64,000 nucleotides of DNA from Carnobacterium jeotgali MS3 (GCF_000745125.1 NZ_JQNF01000005.1:186001-250000); one strand, 5' to 3'. Positions 27,711 to 37,280 are shown, numbered from the stretch's first letter. Numbers and translations: made by a program. Notes: generated from the letters alone by a model not told the origin.

Positions 27711-29075
27711 TTGAAAGAAGTACAAATGGAATTTGAAGAACAAATAGAACAATTAAAAGGTTATTTAGCTACTCAAGATATTACATTATTTAGAGAGAAT
27801 TTTTTAGAATTACACGTTTATGAACAAAGCCAAGTTTATCTATCCTTATCAGAAAATGAACGGTTAAGAACGTATAACTTCTTATCTCCAAAAGAAATGG
27901 CAGATATGTTTGAAATTCTTGAGGAAGAAGAAGAATCGGTCGAAAAATATTTAGAAGAAATGAATCCACAATATGCTGCAGATATGCTAAGTGAAATGTA
28001 CCGCGATAATGCTGTAGATATGCTGAATCAGTTAGAACCGATTACAATCAAAAAATACTTGAGTTTAATGCCTAAAGAAGATGTTGAGGGTATTAACAAA
28101 TTATTGAAGTATGAAGATGATACAGCTGGTTCAATTATGACAACTGAGTACATTTCAATTTTTGCAAATCAGACAATACAATCGGCTATGGCGATATTAA
28201 AAAAGAAGGCGCCAGAAGCTGAAACGATTTATTATGTCTATGTAGTCGATTCAAATAGACGTTTAGTAGGTGTCATCTCGTTAAGAGACTTGATTGTACA
28301 TGAAGACGATGAAATGATTTCAGACATCATGGGAGACCGTTTAGTATTCGTCAATGGCAATGATGATCAAAGAGACGTTGCACGTACGATGCAAGATTAT
28401 GACTTTCTAGCGATTCCAGTAGTAGATAACGAAGAACGATTAATTGGGATCATCACGATAGATGATATTATTGACGTTATTAATGATGAAGCGGCCAGTG
28501 ATTACTCTGGTTTAGCCGGAGTCGATGTAGAAGAACGATCTGAAAATCCGTTTGTCGTGGCATCAAAAAGACTGCCATGGTTAATTATATTATTGTTTCT
28601 TGGAATAGGAACCTCAACTTTAATCAGCAATTATGAAGAAATGATTAGTGAAGCTAGCATTTTAGCTGTATTTATATCCTTAATAACAGGAACGGCAGGA
28701 AATGCAGGAACTCAATCACTAGCTGTAGCTGTTCGAAAATTAGCTGATAATGATGAAAATAAAAAAAACTTTGGAAAATTGATTATGAGTGAAATAGCTT
28801 CTGGGCTAATCACTGGTCTTGTGACAGGTGTGACCATCTTCTTAGCAGTAGGATTTTGGCAACAAAATTTCATTTTAGGATTAGTGATTGGAATAGCGAT
28901 GTTGGTAGCCATAACCATTGCCAATCTTGCAGGAAGTTTTATCCCTATATTGATGGAAAGATTAGGGTTCGATCCTGCCGTTGCTAGTGGCCCATTTATT
29001 ACAACACTGACAGATTTAACCAGTGTATTGATTTACTTTAACATTGCTGCATTGTTTATGAATTATTTAGTTTAG
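27711..29075 (+). CDS. mgtE: Magnesium transporter MgtE
   Basis: Magnesium-gated channel of the inner membrane, 454 residues. It has an N-terminal helical MgtE-N domain (about 1-130), two CBS domains (about 137-260), a connecting helix and about five membrane helices from residue 283. The pore-region sequence TGTAGNAGTQSLAVAVR is diagnostic. It starts at TTG with AAAGGGGTG 6 bases before it. It lies 29 bases after rluD and may be read with that operon. Confidence 0.94.
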   Translation: MKEVQMEFEEQIEQLKGYLATQDITLFRENFLELHVYEQSQVYLSLSENERLRTYNFLSPKEMADMFEILEEEEESVEKYLEEMNPQYAADMLSEMYRDNAVDMLNQLEPITIKKYLSLMPKEDVEGINKLLKYEDDTAGSIMTTEYISIFANQTIQSAMAILKKKAPEAETIYYVYVVDSNRRLVGVISLRDLIVHEDDEMISDIMGDRLVFVNGNDDQRDVARTMQDYDFLAIPVVDNEERLIGIITIDDIIDVINDEAASDYSGLAGVDVEERSENPFVVASKRLPWLIILLFLGIGTSTLISNYEEMISEASILAVFISLITGTAGNAGTQSLAVAVRKLADNDENKKNFGKLIMSEIASGLITGLVTGVTIFLAVGFWQQNFILGLVIGIAMLVAITIANLAGSFIPILMERLGFDPAVASGPFITTLTDLTSVLIYFNIAALFMNYLV

Positions 29076-29146
29076 AAGGACGTTAGTGAATGAGCGAATA
29101 CGACTAAATAGATAGCAGTATTTGCGCTAGAAGAGGATGAACATCT

Positions 29147-30166
29147 GTGGCAAATAGAAAGAAAAAAAAGATGACCAAGAAACAAAAAGAACAACGAACA
29201 AAATGGATTTTTACTGGAATTGTGCTTTTAATTGTTTTTTTTATGGGATTATTTTTAGGAGAAAATAAGCAGACTGGCCTTACGTTAAATGAAAGAATAG
29301 AGTCATTTAAAGAAGAATTAGTGGCTATCTTTAATCCAGAAAAAGAAGAAGTTGATCAAACAAAAAATCAAGAAACGACCATTCGTTTCTTAGATGCTGG
29401 TCAAGGATCAGCAACACTAATTCAAGCCGAAGATGGCACAACTATTTTAATAGATAGTGGTCGTTATGAAGATAAAGATAAGAAAATTATTCAACAATTG
29501 GATCAATATGTTGGAACAGGTGGAACGATTGATCTTCTTATCTTTACGCATAATGATTCAGATCATATTGGTTATGGAGATCTCATCATTAACTATTATG
29601 ATGTTAAAGAGGTTTGGATGAATGGAAATGATGCTACTAGTAAAATTTACGAACGAGTATTGGATGCTGTAGATGAAAGTAATGCCATATACAGTGAACC
29701 AAAAGCTGGTGAAAATAAACAAGTAGGACCTTTTCAAATTGAGGTCATAAGTCCAAATGAGCAGTCAGACGACGATCAAAATGATGACTCAATAATTACT
29801 AAAATTACTGTCAATCAAGTAATTGGGTTATTCAGTGGGGATGCTTCTCAAAGTATTGAAAAAGCGATTGTTGAAGCTAGAATGGATGTTACAGCAGACT
29901 TTATCTTGATGGGGCATCATGGATCCGATACAAGTACTAGCCAAGAGTGGATCCAGGCCAGTCAACCAGAATTTGCTATTTTTTCAGCAGGCAAAAACAA
30001 TAGCTATGGTCATCCTGGTGAAGAAGCGATTAATCGTTTGAGGGAACAGTCTATTCCGGTATATGGAACGATTGAAAATGGAACGATTACTGTTACTATT
30101 CATGAAGATGGAACCTACAGTATTCAAACTGAAAAGGGAGAGAATCTTGATGAAGATGATGCTTGA
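29147..30166 (+). CDS. Membrane-anchored ComEC/Rec2-type MBL hydrolase
   Basis: A 339-residue protein with a very basic N-terminus, one membrane segment (about 19-41) and an extracellular metallo-beta-lactamase domain like the C-terminal part of ComEC. Motifs are IRFLDAGQGSATLIQ, THNDSDHIGYGDL (HxxSDH type) and LMGHHGSDTSTSQEW. The ComEC channel domain is absent, so it is not the DNA uptake channel. GTG start with AGAGGAT upstream. It overlaps the next small gene by 17 bases. Substrate unknown; a role in extracellular nucleic acid or phosphoester cleavage is plausible. Confidence 0.85.
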   Translation: MANRKKKKMTKKQKEQRTKWIFTGIVLLIVFFMGLFLGENKQTGLTLNERIESFKEELVAIFNPEKEEVDQTKNQETTIRFLDAGQGSATLIQAEDGTTILIDSGRYEDKDKKIIQQLDQYVGTGGTIDLLIFTHNDSDHIGYGDLIINYYDVKEVWMNGNDATSKIYERVLDAVDESNAIYSEPKAGENKQVGPFQIEVISPNEQSDDDQNDDSIITKITVNQVIGLFSGDASQSIEKAIVEARMDVTADFILMGHHGSDTSTSQEWIQASQPEFAIFSAGKNNSYGHPGEEAINRLREQSIPVYGTIENGTITVTIHEDGTYSIQTEKGENLDEDDA

Positions 30167-30395
30167 AGAGATTGAAGGCGAACTAGCTCGATTTATTCCT
30201 GATGAAGGTCCATCATATCATGTGACAAAAGATTTGTTACCAGAAAATTATCGCATCGGGGAACTGTATGAGGTAACGATTGAAGGTGAGCAAGTTCTTA
30301 CTATTATTCCTTTAAAAGAAGAGACACATTCGCGACTTGCTAAAATGAGTCAGAAAAGAGCAAAATTATTAAATAAGAAAAATAACTTGAATTAA
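30150..30395 (+). CDS. DUF3006-type small protein
   Basis: An 81-residue protein starting MKMMLEEIEGELARFI, with an acidic beta-rich core and a basic C-terminal tail (SQKRAKLLNKKNNLN). The ATG at 30150 has GGGAG 9 bases upstream and lies inside the end of the MBL hydrolase gene. Proteins of this type are often encoded directly after ComEC-like hydrolases, so the two probably work together. No activity is known. Confidence 0.78.
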   Translation: MKMMLEEIEGELARFIPDEGPSYHVTKDLLPENYRIGELYEVTIEGEQVLTIIPLKEETHSRLAKMSQKRAKLLNKKNNLN

Positions 30396-30447
30396 AAAAG
30401 TACTGTAAACAAACAGATGATTCTTCTGTTTGTTTACAGTACTTTTT
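30395..30447. terminator. Bidirectional terminator
   Basis: A perfect 23-bp stem (30395-30417 with 30425-30447) with a 7-base loop and A/T tracts on both sides, between convergent genes. Confidence 0.95.
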
Positions 30448-30469
30448 AGTTTGCCTGTTTGATAAGAGA

Positions 30470-30904
30470 TCAACTAAGTTTCTTGGACATCATATGATGT
30501 GGAATACCCGCATCTAAAAAACCTTCGCCTTTCATATGATAACCTAATTTTTCATAAAAAACTAACGCATGATCCTGTGCATCAAGTACAAGCGTTTTGA
30601 AATGTTTAGATTGAGCATAACGTTCAATTTCTAACATCAATTGATTTCCTAAATTCTTCTTTCTAAAATCAAGCGAAACAGCAACTCGTTGGACTTTGAA
30701 TGTAGTTGCATCTTTTTTGTAGAGCCTAGCAGTAGCGACTGCTTTATTTTCAATGTAGCCGATGACATGGATCGTTTGATCTTCTAAATCATCAATTTCT
30801 AATGCTGGTGGAACTAGTTGTTCTTCTACAAATACTTTTTTTCTAATTTCAATAGCATCATTGTAAGAGCTAGAGTTTAAATCGGTTGTCCAGATAAATT
30901 CCAC
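30470..30904 (-). CDS. GNAT family N-acetyltransferase (YjcF-like)
   Basis: A 144-residue GNAT enzyme with the acetyl-CoA-binding stretch VQRVAVSLDFRKKNLGNQLM and the C-terminal LDAQDHALVFYEKLGYHMKGEGFLDAGIPH, which is typical of the YjcF/ElaA branch. The GTG at 30904 is preferred because AAGGG lies 5 bases upstream; an earlier ATG extension has no support. The acceptor substrate is unknown. Confidence 0.87.
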   Translation of the reverse strand: MEFIWTTDLNSSSYNDAIEIRKKVFVEEQLVPPALEIDDLEDQTIHVIGYIENKAVATARLYKKDATTFKVQRVAVSLDFRKKNLGNQLMLEIERYAQSKHFKTLVLDAQDHALVFYEKLGYHMKGEGFLDAGIPHHMMSKKLS

Positions 30905-31060
30905 AGTATCCCTTCTTTCTATATAAGTAAAATCGTAACACAAGTTATGAAAGGAATCTATAACAAAAAAGACAGTGGCATATTATATTGGATTTCTTTA
31001 TTTATTAGAGTGGATGAACTATACTAAAGAAGATAATTTAATAAGAATGGGGTAAATATA

Positions 31061-32095
31061 ATGAATGAAAAAACAATTCAACTGGTTGAAAAATTAACAA
31101 CGATTCCTTCACCAACAGGAAATACGTACGAGATTATTGCTTTTATCGAAAAGTATCTAAAGCAGTTAGGCTATGAAGCTAATAAAACAAACAAAGGTAG
31201 CTTAATGGTAACTGTCAAAGGAACGAACCATCAAAAACAACGATTCGTAACAGCACACGTAGATACATTAGGAGCAATGGTAAGAGCTATCAAACCTAAT
31301 GGACGCCTAAAATTAGATTTAATTGGTGGCTTTCGCTACAACGCAATTGAAGGCGAGTACTGTACAATACATACCGCTGAAAAAAAAATATCCGGTACAA
31401 TCCTGATGCATCAAACAAGTGTCCATGTTTATAAAGATGCGGGAACTGCCGAAAGAAATCAAGAAAATATGGAAGTTCGTATTGACGAAAAAGTTCATAC
31501 AAAAGAAGATACAAAAGCCCTAGGCATAGCTGTAGGGGATTTCATCAGCTTTGATCCTAGAACTGAAATTACAACAAACGGTTTTATTAAATCTCGTCAT
31601 TTAGATGATAAAGTTAGCGTGGCAATATTATTACAATTTTTGAAAAAAATTAGTGTTGAAAAAATCATACTGCCGTATACAACTCATTTTTACATTTCAA
31701 CGAATGAAGAAATTGGCTATGGTGGAAATTCGAATATCTCTGAGAAAGTTGTTGAGTATCTAGCAGTTGATATGGGGGCAATGGGAGACGATCAGCAAAC
31801 AGATGAATACTCTGTATCTATCTGTGTAAAAGATGGTAGTGGTCCTTACCATTACGAACTGAGAAAGAAACTGACACAAATTTGTGAAGACCACAATATT
31901 CCTTATCAATTAGATATTTATCCTTTTTACGGGAGTGATGCATCCGCTGCAATGAAAGCTGGAGCCGATGTCCGTCATGCGTTGATTGGTGCAGGTATTG
32001 AAGCAAGCCATGCTTATGAAAGAACACATGAAGAATCCATAATCGCAACAGAGCAATTGATTGAACAATATTTAATGAGCAGTATGCTAGATTAA
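31061..32095 (+). CDS. M42 family metallopeptidase (second)
   Basis: A 344-residue M42 peptidase/glucanase-type enzyme. Motifs are TAHVDTLGAMV, KSRHLDDKVSVA, STNEEIGYGGNSN, AVDMGAMG and the C-terminal SHAYERTHEESI. It is clearly distinct from the M42 protein at 7422-8507. A GGGG-type site precedes the ATG. It is followed 20 bases later by an AI-2E family transporter gene. Probably a cytoplasmic aminopeptidase; substrate preference not readable. Confidence 0.85.
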   Translation: MNEKTIQLVEKLTTIPSPTGNTYEIIAFIEKYLKQLGYEANKTNKGSLMVTVKGTNHQKQRFVTAHVDTLGAMVRAIKPNGRLKLDLIGGFRYNAIEGEYCTIHTAEKKISGTILMHQTSVHVYKDAGTAERNQENMEVRIDEKVHTKEDTKALGIAVGDFISFDPRTEITTNGFIKSRHLDDKVSVAILLQFLKKISVEKIILPYTTHFYISTNEEIGYGGNSNISEKVVEYLAVDMGAMGDDQQTDEYSVSICVKDGSGPYHYELRKKLTQICEDHNIPYQLDIYPFYGSDASAAMKAGADVRHALIGAGIEASHAYERTHEESIIATEQLIEQYLMSSMLD

Positions 32096-32115
32096 CCGGA
32101 GAGGACTAACTTTTT

Positions 32116-33210
32116 ATGGATTATTTTAAAAAATCAAAATTAATGTTTTGGACAGTTTGGCTACTAGTTAGTGCAACATTAGTTTATATGAGTACAAAAA
32201 TTGACTTCATTTTCCAACCTTTGACGACATTTGTTTCGACATTGTTTACACCAATTATTATAGCGGGTTTTTTATACTACTTGTTAAACCCATTAATAGG
32301 ACAATTAGAGAAAATTAAAATTAAGCGGAAATATGGTATCATAATTGTTTTCCTATTATTTTTAGGCTTCATAGTATTCTTAGCCATTTCAGTGATACCT
32401 AATTTGATAGAACAATTGGGACAATTGATTACGAGCATACCGTCAGTTCTAAAAAAATTAGAAGAGTACTCTAATGAACTTCTGCAAAAACCGATGCTTA
32501 AAAATTTCGACTTGGAAAAAAGCATAGGCAAGATGGACCTGTCCATCGAGAACATTGCAAATACAATATTTACTACATTGACTGCAAGCGTAGGTTCTTT
32601 GATAGGAGCTTTAGCGAATACAACAATTGTAATCTTTACGGTTCCAATTATTTTGTTTTACATGTTTAAAGATGGGAAACATTTCCGTCCAGCAGTCGCA
32701 AAATTCTTTCCAAAAGATTACCGTGGACAAATGATTGAACTGTTAGGTCAAATGAATGAAACCATTGCGTCATACATTAGTGGACAAGCACTCGTTTGTT
32801 TATTTGTAGCAGTATTTACTTATTTAGGCTACATGATTACAGGGATGCCTTACGGGTTATTGTTGGGAATCATCGCAGGAGTAACCAACATTATCCCTTA
32901 CATCGGACCCTATATTGGTGCAGCTCCGGCAGTCATCATTGCGTTAACTATTTCACCAACACAAGCACTTTTAGTAGTTTTAGTGGTATTAGTTGTCCAA
33001 CAAATTGATGGTAATTTCATCTCACCAAATGTGATTGGGAAAACTTTATCAATTCATCCTTTAACGATTATTATCATCTTATTAGTTGCGGGAAATATTG
33101 CTGGAATCCTTGGCATGATTTTAGGGGTTCCAACCTACGCTGTTGTTAAGACAATAGTTGTTTATTTAAGGGATATGTTTATGATTAGAAAAAAACATGC
33201 TTCAACTTAA
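32116..33210 (+). CDS. AI-2E family transporter
   Basis: A 364-residue membrane protein with about eight predicted membrane segments and the family arrangement: two N-terminal helices, a long extracytoplasmic region (about 95-150), then a C-terminal block with GVTNIIPYIGPYIGAAPAVIIAL and a DGNFISPNVIGKTLSIHP motif. Members export diverse small molecules, act as Na+/H+ antiporters or transport AI-2, so the name does not fix the cargo. It has a GGAGAGGA site. Confidence 0.87.
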   Translation: MDYFKKSKLMFWTVWLLVSATLVYMSTKIDFIFQPLTTFVSTLFTPIIIAGFLYYLLNPLIGQLEKIKIKRKYGIIIVFLLFLGFIVFLAISVIPNLIEQLGQLITSIPSVLKKLEEYSNELLQKPMLKNFDLEKSIGKMDLSIENIANTIFTTLTASVGSLIGALANTTIVIFTVPIILFYMFKDGKHFRPAVAKFFPKDYRGQMIELLGQMNETIASYISGQALVCLFVAVFTYLGYMITGMPYGLLLGIIAGVTNIIPYIGPYIGAAPAVIIALTISPTQALLVVLVVLVVQQIDGNFISPNVIGKTLSIHPLTIIIILLVAGNIAGILGMILGVPTYAVVKTIVVYLRDMFMIRKKHAST

Positions 33211-33227
33211 AAAAAAATTGTAAATTG

Positions 33228-33290
33228 TTGTTTTCTTTATAGAGTTTGTGATATAGTGTTCACAGTGAAAGTATGAACATTATATCACAA
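33228..33290 (+). promoter_or_regulatory. nox promoter with a large dyad operator
   Basis: The -35 candidate is TTGTTT (33228-33233) and the TG-extended -10 is TGATATAGT (-10 hexamer 33252-33257). A dyad with 17-base arms (33246-33262 and 33274-33290, one mismatch) overlaps the -10 and the start region. The outer part of each arm is TTGTGATATA / TATATCACAA. TTGTGA...TCACAA ends recall redox regulators of the Rex or FNR/CRP type, but the spacing does not fit their canonical 18-bp or 16-bp sites. Confidence 0.65.
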
Positions 33291-33348
33291 CTTTTTCGTG
33301 AAATAATTACCGACACAAAACTAAAAGGCCTTATAGGAGGATACAAAA

Positions 33349-34704
33349 ATGAAAGTAGTCGTTATCGGATGTACACATGCTGGGACATCAGCTGTTAAAA
33401 CAATTTTAAAAGAAAATCCGTCTGTAGAAATTTCTGTTTTTGAAAGAAATGATAATGTTTCATTCTTATCTTGTGGAATTGCAATGTATGTTGGTGGAGT
33501 TGTAAAAGATCCAGCTGGCTTATTCTATTCAAACCCCGAAGAATTAACTCAATTGGGTGCGAACATTAAAATGGAACACAATGTTAAAAGTATTGATACA
33601 GTAGCTAAAAAAGTAGTGGTAGAAAATATGAATACTGGTGAAGTATTCGAAGAGACTTATGATAAATTAGTTAATACAACAGGTTCTTGGCCTATTACAC
33701 CACCAATCCCTGGTATTGAAACTAAAAATGTTTTATTATGTAAAAACTACAATCAAGCCGAAGAAGTTATCAAACAAAACCAAACTGCTAAAAAAGTGGT
33801 TATCGTTGGTGGAGGATACATTGGTATTGAATTAGTAGAAGCTTTTGAACAATCTGGAAAAGAAGTTACATTGATTGATGGGCTAGACCGTATTCTTAAC
33901 AAATATTTAGATCCAGAGTTTACAGATGTGTTAGAAAGTACTTTAGAAGAACGCGGAATCAAATTAGCATTGAACCAAGCTGTTACTTCTTTTAATGCTG
34001 ATGAAAATGGTTCTGTTAAATCTGTCACAACTCCAAATGGAGAATATGAAGCAGATTTAGTTATTCTATGTGTGGGCTTCCGTCCAAACAATGAATTGTT
34101 AAAAGGTAAAGTTGACATGATGCCAAATGGCGCAATCCTTGTTGATGATTACATGAGAACAAGTGATAAAGATATCTATGCAGCTGGAGACAGTTGTGCA
34201 GTTCATTACAATCCAAATGGCGGTGCTGCTTATATTCCTTTAGCAACGAATGCTGTTCGTATGGGTACTTTAGTAGGGAAAAACATCATTGAACCTAAAG
34301 TAAGATACAGAGGAACACAATCGACTTCAGGCCTTTACTTGTTTGGATATAACATTGGTTCAACTGGGGTAAATGTAAATAGTGCTGCACACTTTGGTTT
34401 AGATGTTCGCGCAGTTTTCGTTAAAGACAACTACCGTCCAGAATTTATGCCAACAACTGAAGAAGTCTTTATGAAATTAGTTTATGAAGTAGGCACAAAC
34501 CGCATCGTTGGTGGACAAATTATGTCTAAATATGATGTGACAGCTTCTGCTAATACACTATCATTAGCAATTCAAAATAAAATGACGATTGAAGATCTTG
34601 CTTATGTTGATTTCTTCTTCCAACCTTATTTTGACCGTCCTTGGAACTACTTGAACATTTTAGCTCAAGCTGCTTGTGAACAAGAAGACCAATTAGCTAA
34701 ATAA
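33349..34704 (+). CDS. nox: NADH oxidase (H2O-forming)
   Basis: Flavoprotein that reduces oxygen to water with NADH, giving oxygen tolerance and NAD+ recycling in fermentative bacteria. It has 451 residues. The redox-active cysteine is C42 (NVSFLSCGIA) and H10 (GCTHAG) is present, both as in enterococcal Nox. A second nucleotide-binding motif VVIVGGGYIGIELVEAF and the FAD motif IYAAGDSCA follow. The close relative CoA-disulfide reductase has the same fold; the SCGIA context and host type favour Nox. Likely redox-controlled through the upstream dyad. Confidence 0.88.
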   Translation: MKVVVIGCTHAGTSAVKTILKENPSVEISVFERNDNVSFLSCGIAMYVGGVVKDPAGLFYSNPEELTQLGANIKMEHNVKSIDTVAKKVVVENMNTGEVFEETYDKLVNTTGSWPITPPIPGIETKNVLLCKNYNQAEEVIKQNQTAKKVVIVGGGYIGIELVEAFEQSGKEVTLIDGLDRILNKYLDPEFTDVLESTLEERGIKLALNQAVTSFNADENGSVKSVTTPNGEYEADLVILCVGFRPNNELLKGKVDMMPNGAILVDDYMRTSDKDIYAAGDSCAVHYNPNGGAAYIPLATNAVRMGTLVGKNIIEPKVRYRGTQSTSGLYLFGYNIGSTGVNVNSAAHFGLDVRAVFVKDNYRPEFMPTTEEVFMKLVYEVGTNRIVGGQIMSKYDVTASANTLSLAIQNKMTIEDLAYVDFFFQPYFDRPWNYLNILAQAACEQEDQLAK

Positions 34705-34764
34705 TTCAGCTGAATAAAGTTTATTAGTTGGACTTGATAGGTACAATGATTCATAATAAAATGG

Positions 34765-34803
34765 AAAAAAAGGATCTGAGATTTCTTTCTCAGATCCTTT
34801 TTT
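34765..34803 (+). terminator. Intrinsic terminator of nox
   Basis: Stem AAAGGATCTGAGA/TCTCAGATCCTTT with a short T-rich loop and a T6 tail. Confidence 0.93.
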
Positions 34804-34828
34804 AGGTAAATGAATAGGAGGAAAAAAG

Positions 34829-35377
34829 ATGAAACTAAATAAAAAAATTATTTCGGGTATCATTGCTATAGTTCTTTTCTTTACGGGATCATATGTTATA
34901 GACCAAGAAGAGGAAAAATCTACTACTATAACAAATGATCAAGTGGCAGTTGAACTTGAGAGAGTGATAGATGGCGATACAATAGTATTTACTGAAAACA
35001 ACGAAGAAAAAAAATTACGGTTACTTCTGATCGATACTCCAGAAAGTAGCACAACAAAAACAGGATCTGCACAGCCATATGGTGTAGAAGCAAAGAGTTT
35101 CTTGACAAATTTTTTGAAAGGAAAAGAGTTAGCGATAGAATATGACCCATCTCATGAGAAGGTGGATGATTATGAAAGAGTGCTAGCGTACCTTTACGCT
35201 GATGGAGAATTAGTACAAGAAGTATTGGTTGAAGAAGGTTTAGCACGCGTAGGATATGAAAATGGAGATGAGCTTTACTTAGGGAGACTTGAAAAAGCCG
35301 AACAAAAAGCTAGTGCAGCAGAAGTGAATATTTGGTCCGTTAAAGGGTATGTTAAAGAATACGGATTTAATAAATAG
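34829..35377 (+). CDS. Thermonuclease-like secreted or membrane-anchored nuclease
   Basis: A 182-residue protein with an N-terminal hydrophobic signal/anchor (about 5-25) and an SNase domain. Visible catalytic motifs are VIDGDTI, LRLLLIDTPES, the YGVEAKSFL stretch and ERVLAYLYADGELVQE. It should cleave DNA/RNA in a calcium-dependent way outside the cell. No lipobox is seen and the cleavage site is unclear. AGGAGG precedes the ATG. It follows the nox terminator directly, with no obvious separate promoter seen. Confidence 0.88.
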   Translation: MKLNKKIISGIIAIVLFFTGSYVIDQEEEKSTTITNDQVAVELERVIDGDTIVFTENNEEKKLRLLLIDTPESSTTKTGSAQPYGVEAKSFLTNFLKGKELAIEYDPSHEKVDDYERVLAYLYADGELVQEVLVEEGLARVGYENGDELYLGRLEKAEQKASAAEVNIWSVKGYVKEYGFNK

Positions 35378-35381
35378 CGAA

Positions 35382-35452
35382 TAGGGTATAAAATACCCTA
35401 CTAAATATGCTATAATAATTGGGTTAATGATATAAGCTGCCCTTATTAAGGG
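35382..35452 (+). promoter_or_regulatory. prfC promoter with palindromic operator and leader stem
   Basis: A perfect palindrome TAGGGTAT-AAA-ATACCCTA (35382-35400) sits directly upstream of a TG-extended -10 (TGCTATAAT, 35408-35416), that is, where the -35 and spacer should be. The leader then carries GCCCTTA-T-TAAGGGC (around 35438-35452), a 7-bp stem. The palindrome may be a repressor or activator site, or part of a weak terminator for the nuclease gene. Confidence 0.5.
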
Positions 35453-35521
35453 CGTTATTGACTAAGGATATTGAGACAAGTGAATCAGAGTAAATAAAAA
35501 GACTTAAATGAGGGATAAATA

Positions 35522-37105
35522 ATGGAAGACTATTTAAAAAAGGAAGTAGAGTCACGAAAAACATTTGCAATTATTTCCCATCCAGATGCTGGTAAAACAA
35601 CAATTACTGAACAATTGTTGTTATTTGGTGGAGCAATTCGCCAAGCGGGTACGGTAAAAGGGAAAAAATCAGGAAAATTTGCTAAATCAGATTGGATGGA
35701 AATTGAGAAACAACGTGGGATTTCTGTTACTAGTTCTGTTATGCAATTTGATTATAAAGATAAAAGAATCAATATCTTGGATACACCAGGACATGAAGAT
35801 TTTTCTGAAGATACGTATCGTACATTGATGGCAGTTGATAGTGCAGTAATGGTTATTGATAGCGCAAAAGGTATTGAGCCTCAGACAAAAAAATTATTTA
35901 AAGTTTGTCGTATGCGTGGCATTCCTATATTCACATTTATCAACAAATTAGACCGTGATGGCAGAGAGCCGTTGGAATTATTAGAAGAGTTAGAAGAAGT
36001 TTTAGAAATTGATTCTTATCCAATGAATTGGCCTATTGGCATGGGTAAAGGATTATTAGGTCTATATGATAATTACAATAAAACTATTGAGGTTCATCGT
36101 CCTGAAATCAATGGTTTAAATGGACAAAAGGTCGTCCCATTGAATGAAGATGGGGAGATTGAGGGAGATCATCCCATTAAGAAATCAAGCTTATATACTC
36201 AAGCTTTGGAAGATATTGAATTATTGAATGTTGCAGGAAATGAATTTTCAGAAGAAAAAATTGCTTCTGGTAAACTGACACCGGTATTCTTTGGATCAGC
36301 ATTGACAAACTTCGGTGTAGAGACATTTTTAAACACATTTATCAATTTTGCTCCAAGTCCATCAGCTCATGATACAGTTGATGGTGAAAAAATTGAACCA
36401 ACGACTAATGAATTTTCTGGCTTTATTTTTAAAATTCAAGCTAATATGAATCCTGCTCATCGAGATCGAATCGCGTTTGTGCGTATTTGTTCAGGAACAT
36501 TTGATCGTGGAATAGATGTAACATTATCAAGAACAAATAAAAAAATTAAATTGTCGAATTCTACTCAATTTATGGCTGAAACCCGCGAGATTGTACAGCA
36601 TGCTGTTGCAGGAGATATCATTGGTCTTTACGATACAGGTAATTTCCAAATTGGCGATACAATTTTCGAAGGTAAATTAAATGTGGAATACGAAAAACTT
36701 CCTCAATTTACTCCTGAAATGTTCATGAAAGTACATGCTAAAAATGTAATGAAGCAAAAATCATTCCATAAAGGCGTGCAACAATTGGTTCAAGAAGGAG
36801 CTATTCAACTGTATAAAACATTTCACACTGAAGATTATATTGTTGGAGCAGTTGGTCAACTACAATTTGAAGTATTTCAATACCGTATGTTAAATGAGTA
36901 CAATTCTGAAATTGTTATGACACCTATGGGGAATAAAATTGCTCGTTGGATTCGACCGGAAGATTTGGACGAAAATATGTCTTCAAGCCGTAATTTACTA
37001 GTACGTGATCGATTTGATAACCCGCTATTCTTATTTGAAAATCAATTTGCGATGCGTTGGTTTGCAGATAAGTATCCTGATGTAGAGTTAACATCCTTGT
37101 TATAA
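35522..37105 (+). CDS. prfC: Peptide chain release factor 3
   Basis: GTPase that recycles RF1/RF2 from the ribosome. It has 527 residues. The P-loop is [10 protein letters not shown]2/G3 are RGISVTSSV and DTPGHEDF, and G4 is NKLDRD. EF-G-like domains II and III follow. Neighbours are unrelated. The ATG follows a GAGGGA site. Confidence 0.95.
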   Translation: MEDYLKKEVESRKTFAIISHPDAGKTTITEQLLLFGGAIRQAGTVKGKKSGKFAKSDWMEIEKQRGISVTSSVMQFDYKDKRINILDTPGHEDFSEDTYRTLMAVDSAVMVIDSAKGIEPQTKKLFKVCRMRGIPIFTFINKLDRDGREPLELLEELEEVLEIDSYPMNWPIGMGKGLLGLYDNYNKTIEVHRPEINGLNGQKVVPLNEDGEIEGDHPIKKSSLYTQALEDIELLNVAGNEFSEEKIASGKLTPVFFGSALTNFGVETFLNTFINFAPSPSAHDTVDGEKIEPTTNEFSGFIFKIQANMNPAHRDRIAFVRICSGTFDRGIDVTLSRTNKKIKLSNSTQFMAETREIVQHAVAGDIIGLYDTGNFQIGDTIFEGKLNVEYEKLPQFTPEMFMKVHAKNVMKQKSFHKGVQQLVQEGAIQLYKTFHTEDYIVGAVGQLQFEVFQYRMLNEYNSEIVMTPMGNKIARWIRPEDLDENMSSSRNLLVRDRFDNPLFLFENQFAMRWFADKYPDVELTSLL

Positions 37106-37112
37106 AAAAAAT

Positions 37113-37159
37113 AAAAAACAAGCCATTCTATTTTGAATCTAGAATGGTTTGTTTTTTTT
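37113..37159 (+). terminator. Intrinsic terminator of prfC
   Basis: AAAACAAGCCATTCTA pairs with TAGAATGGTTTGTTTT (one G-T pair) with a TTTTGAATC-type loop and a T9 tail. Confidence 0.92.
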
Positions 37160-37280
37160 AGTTATTTAGCAAATGAAGTAAAAGTTTCAAAAGAAATTTA
37201 TTATTAAACAGACAAACCTATGCCACCAATAACTTCTACTCATCAAATAAACTTATCAATCAATAATAAAAAATAAGATC
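37160..37280 (+). mobile_element. Possible decayed element, copy E
   Basis: Starting at the end of the prfC terminator T-tract, this stretch aligns weakly but collinearly with copy B. The left part (CAAATGAAGT..., then AAATTTATTATTAAACAGAC) has about 57% ungapped identity to CAAATAGTGT...GAATAGAC. The right part has AAACCTATGCCACCA, like AATCCTATTCCTCCA of copy A, and then AATAATAAAAAATAAGATC. No target duplication was found. The AT-rich content makes chance similarity possible. Confidence 0.35.

Noticed and set aside
33246-33290. Canonical Rex operator at nox
   Set aside because: TTGTGA and TCACAG are 8 bases apart instead of 6, so the standard Rex site is not met; reported only as an unusual dyad.
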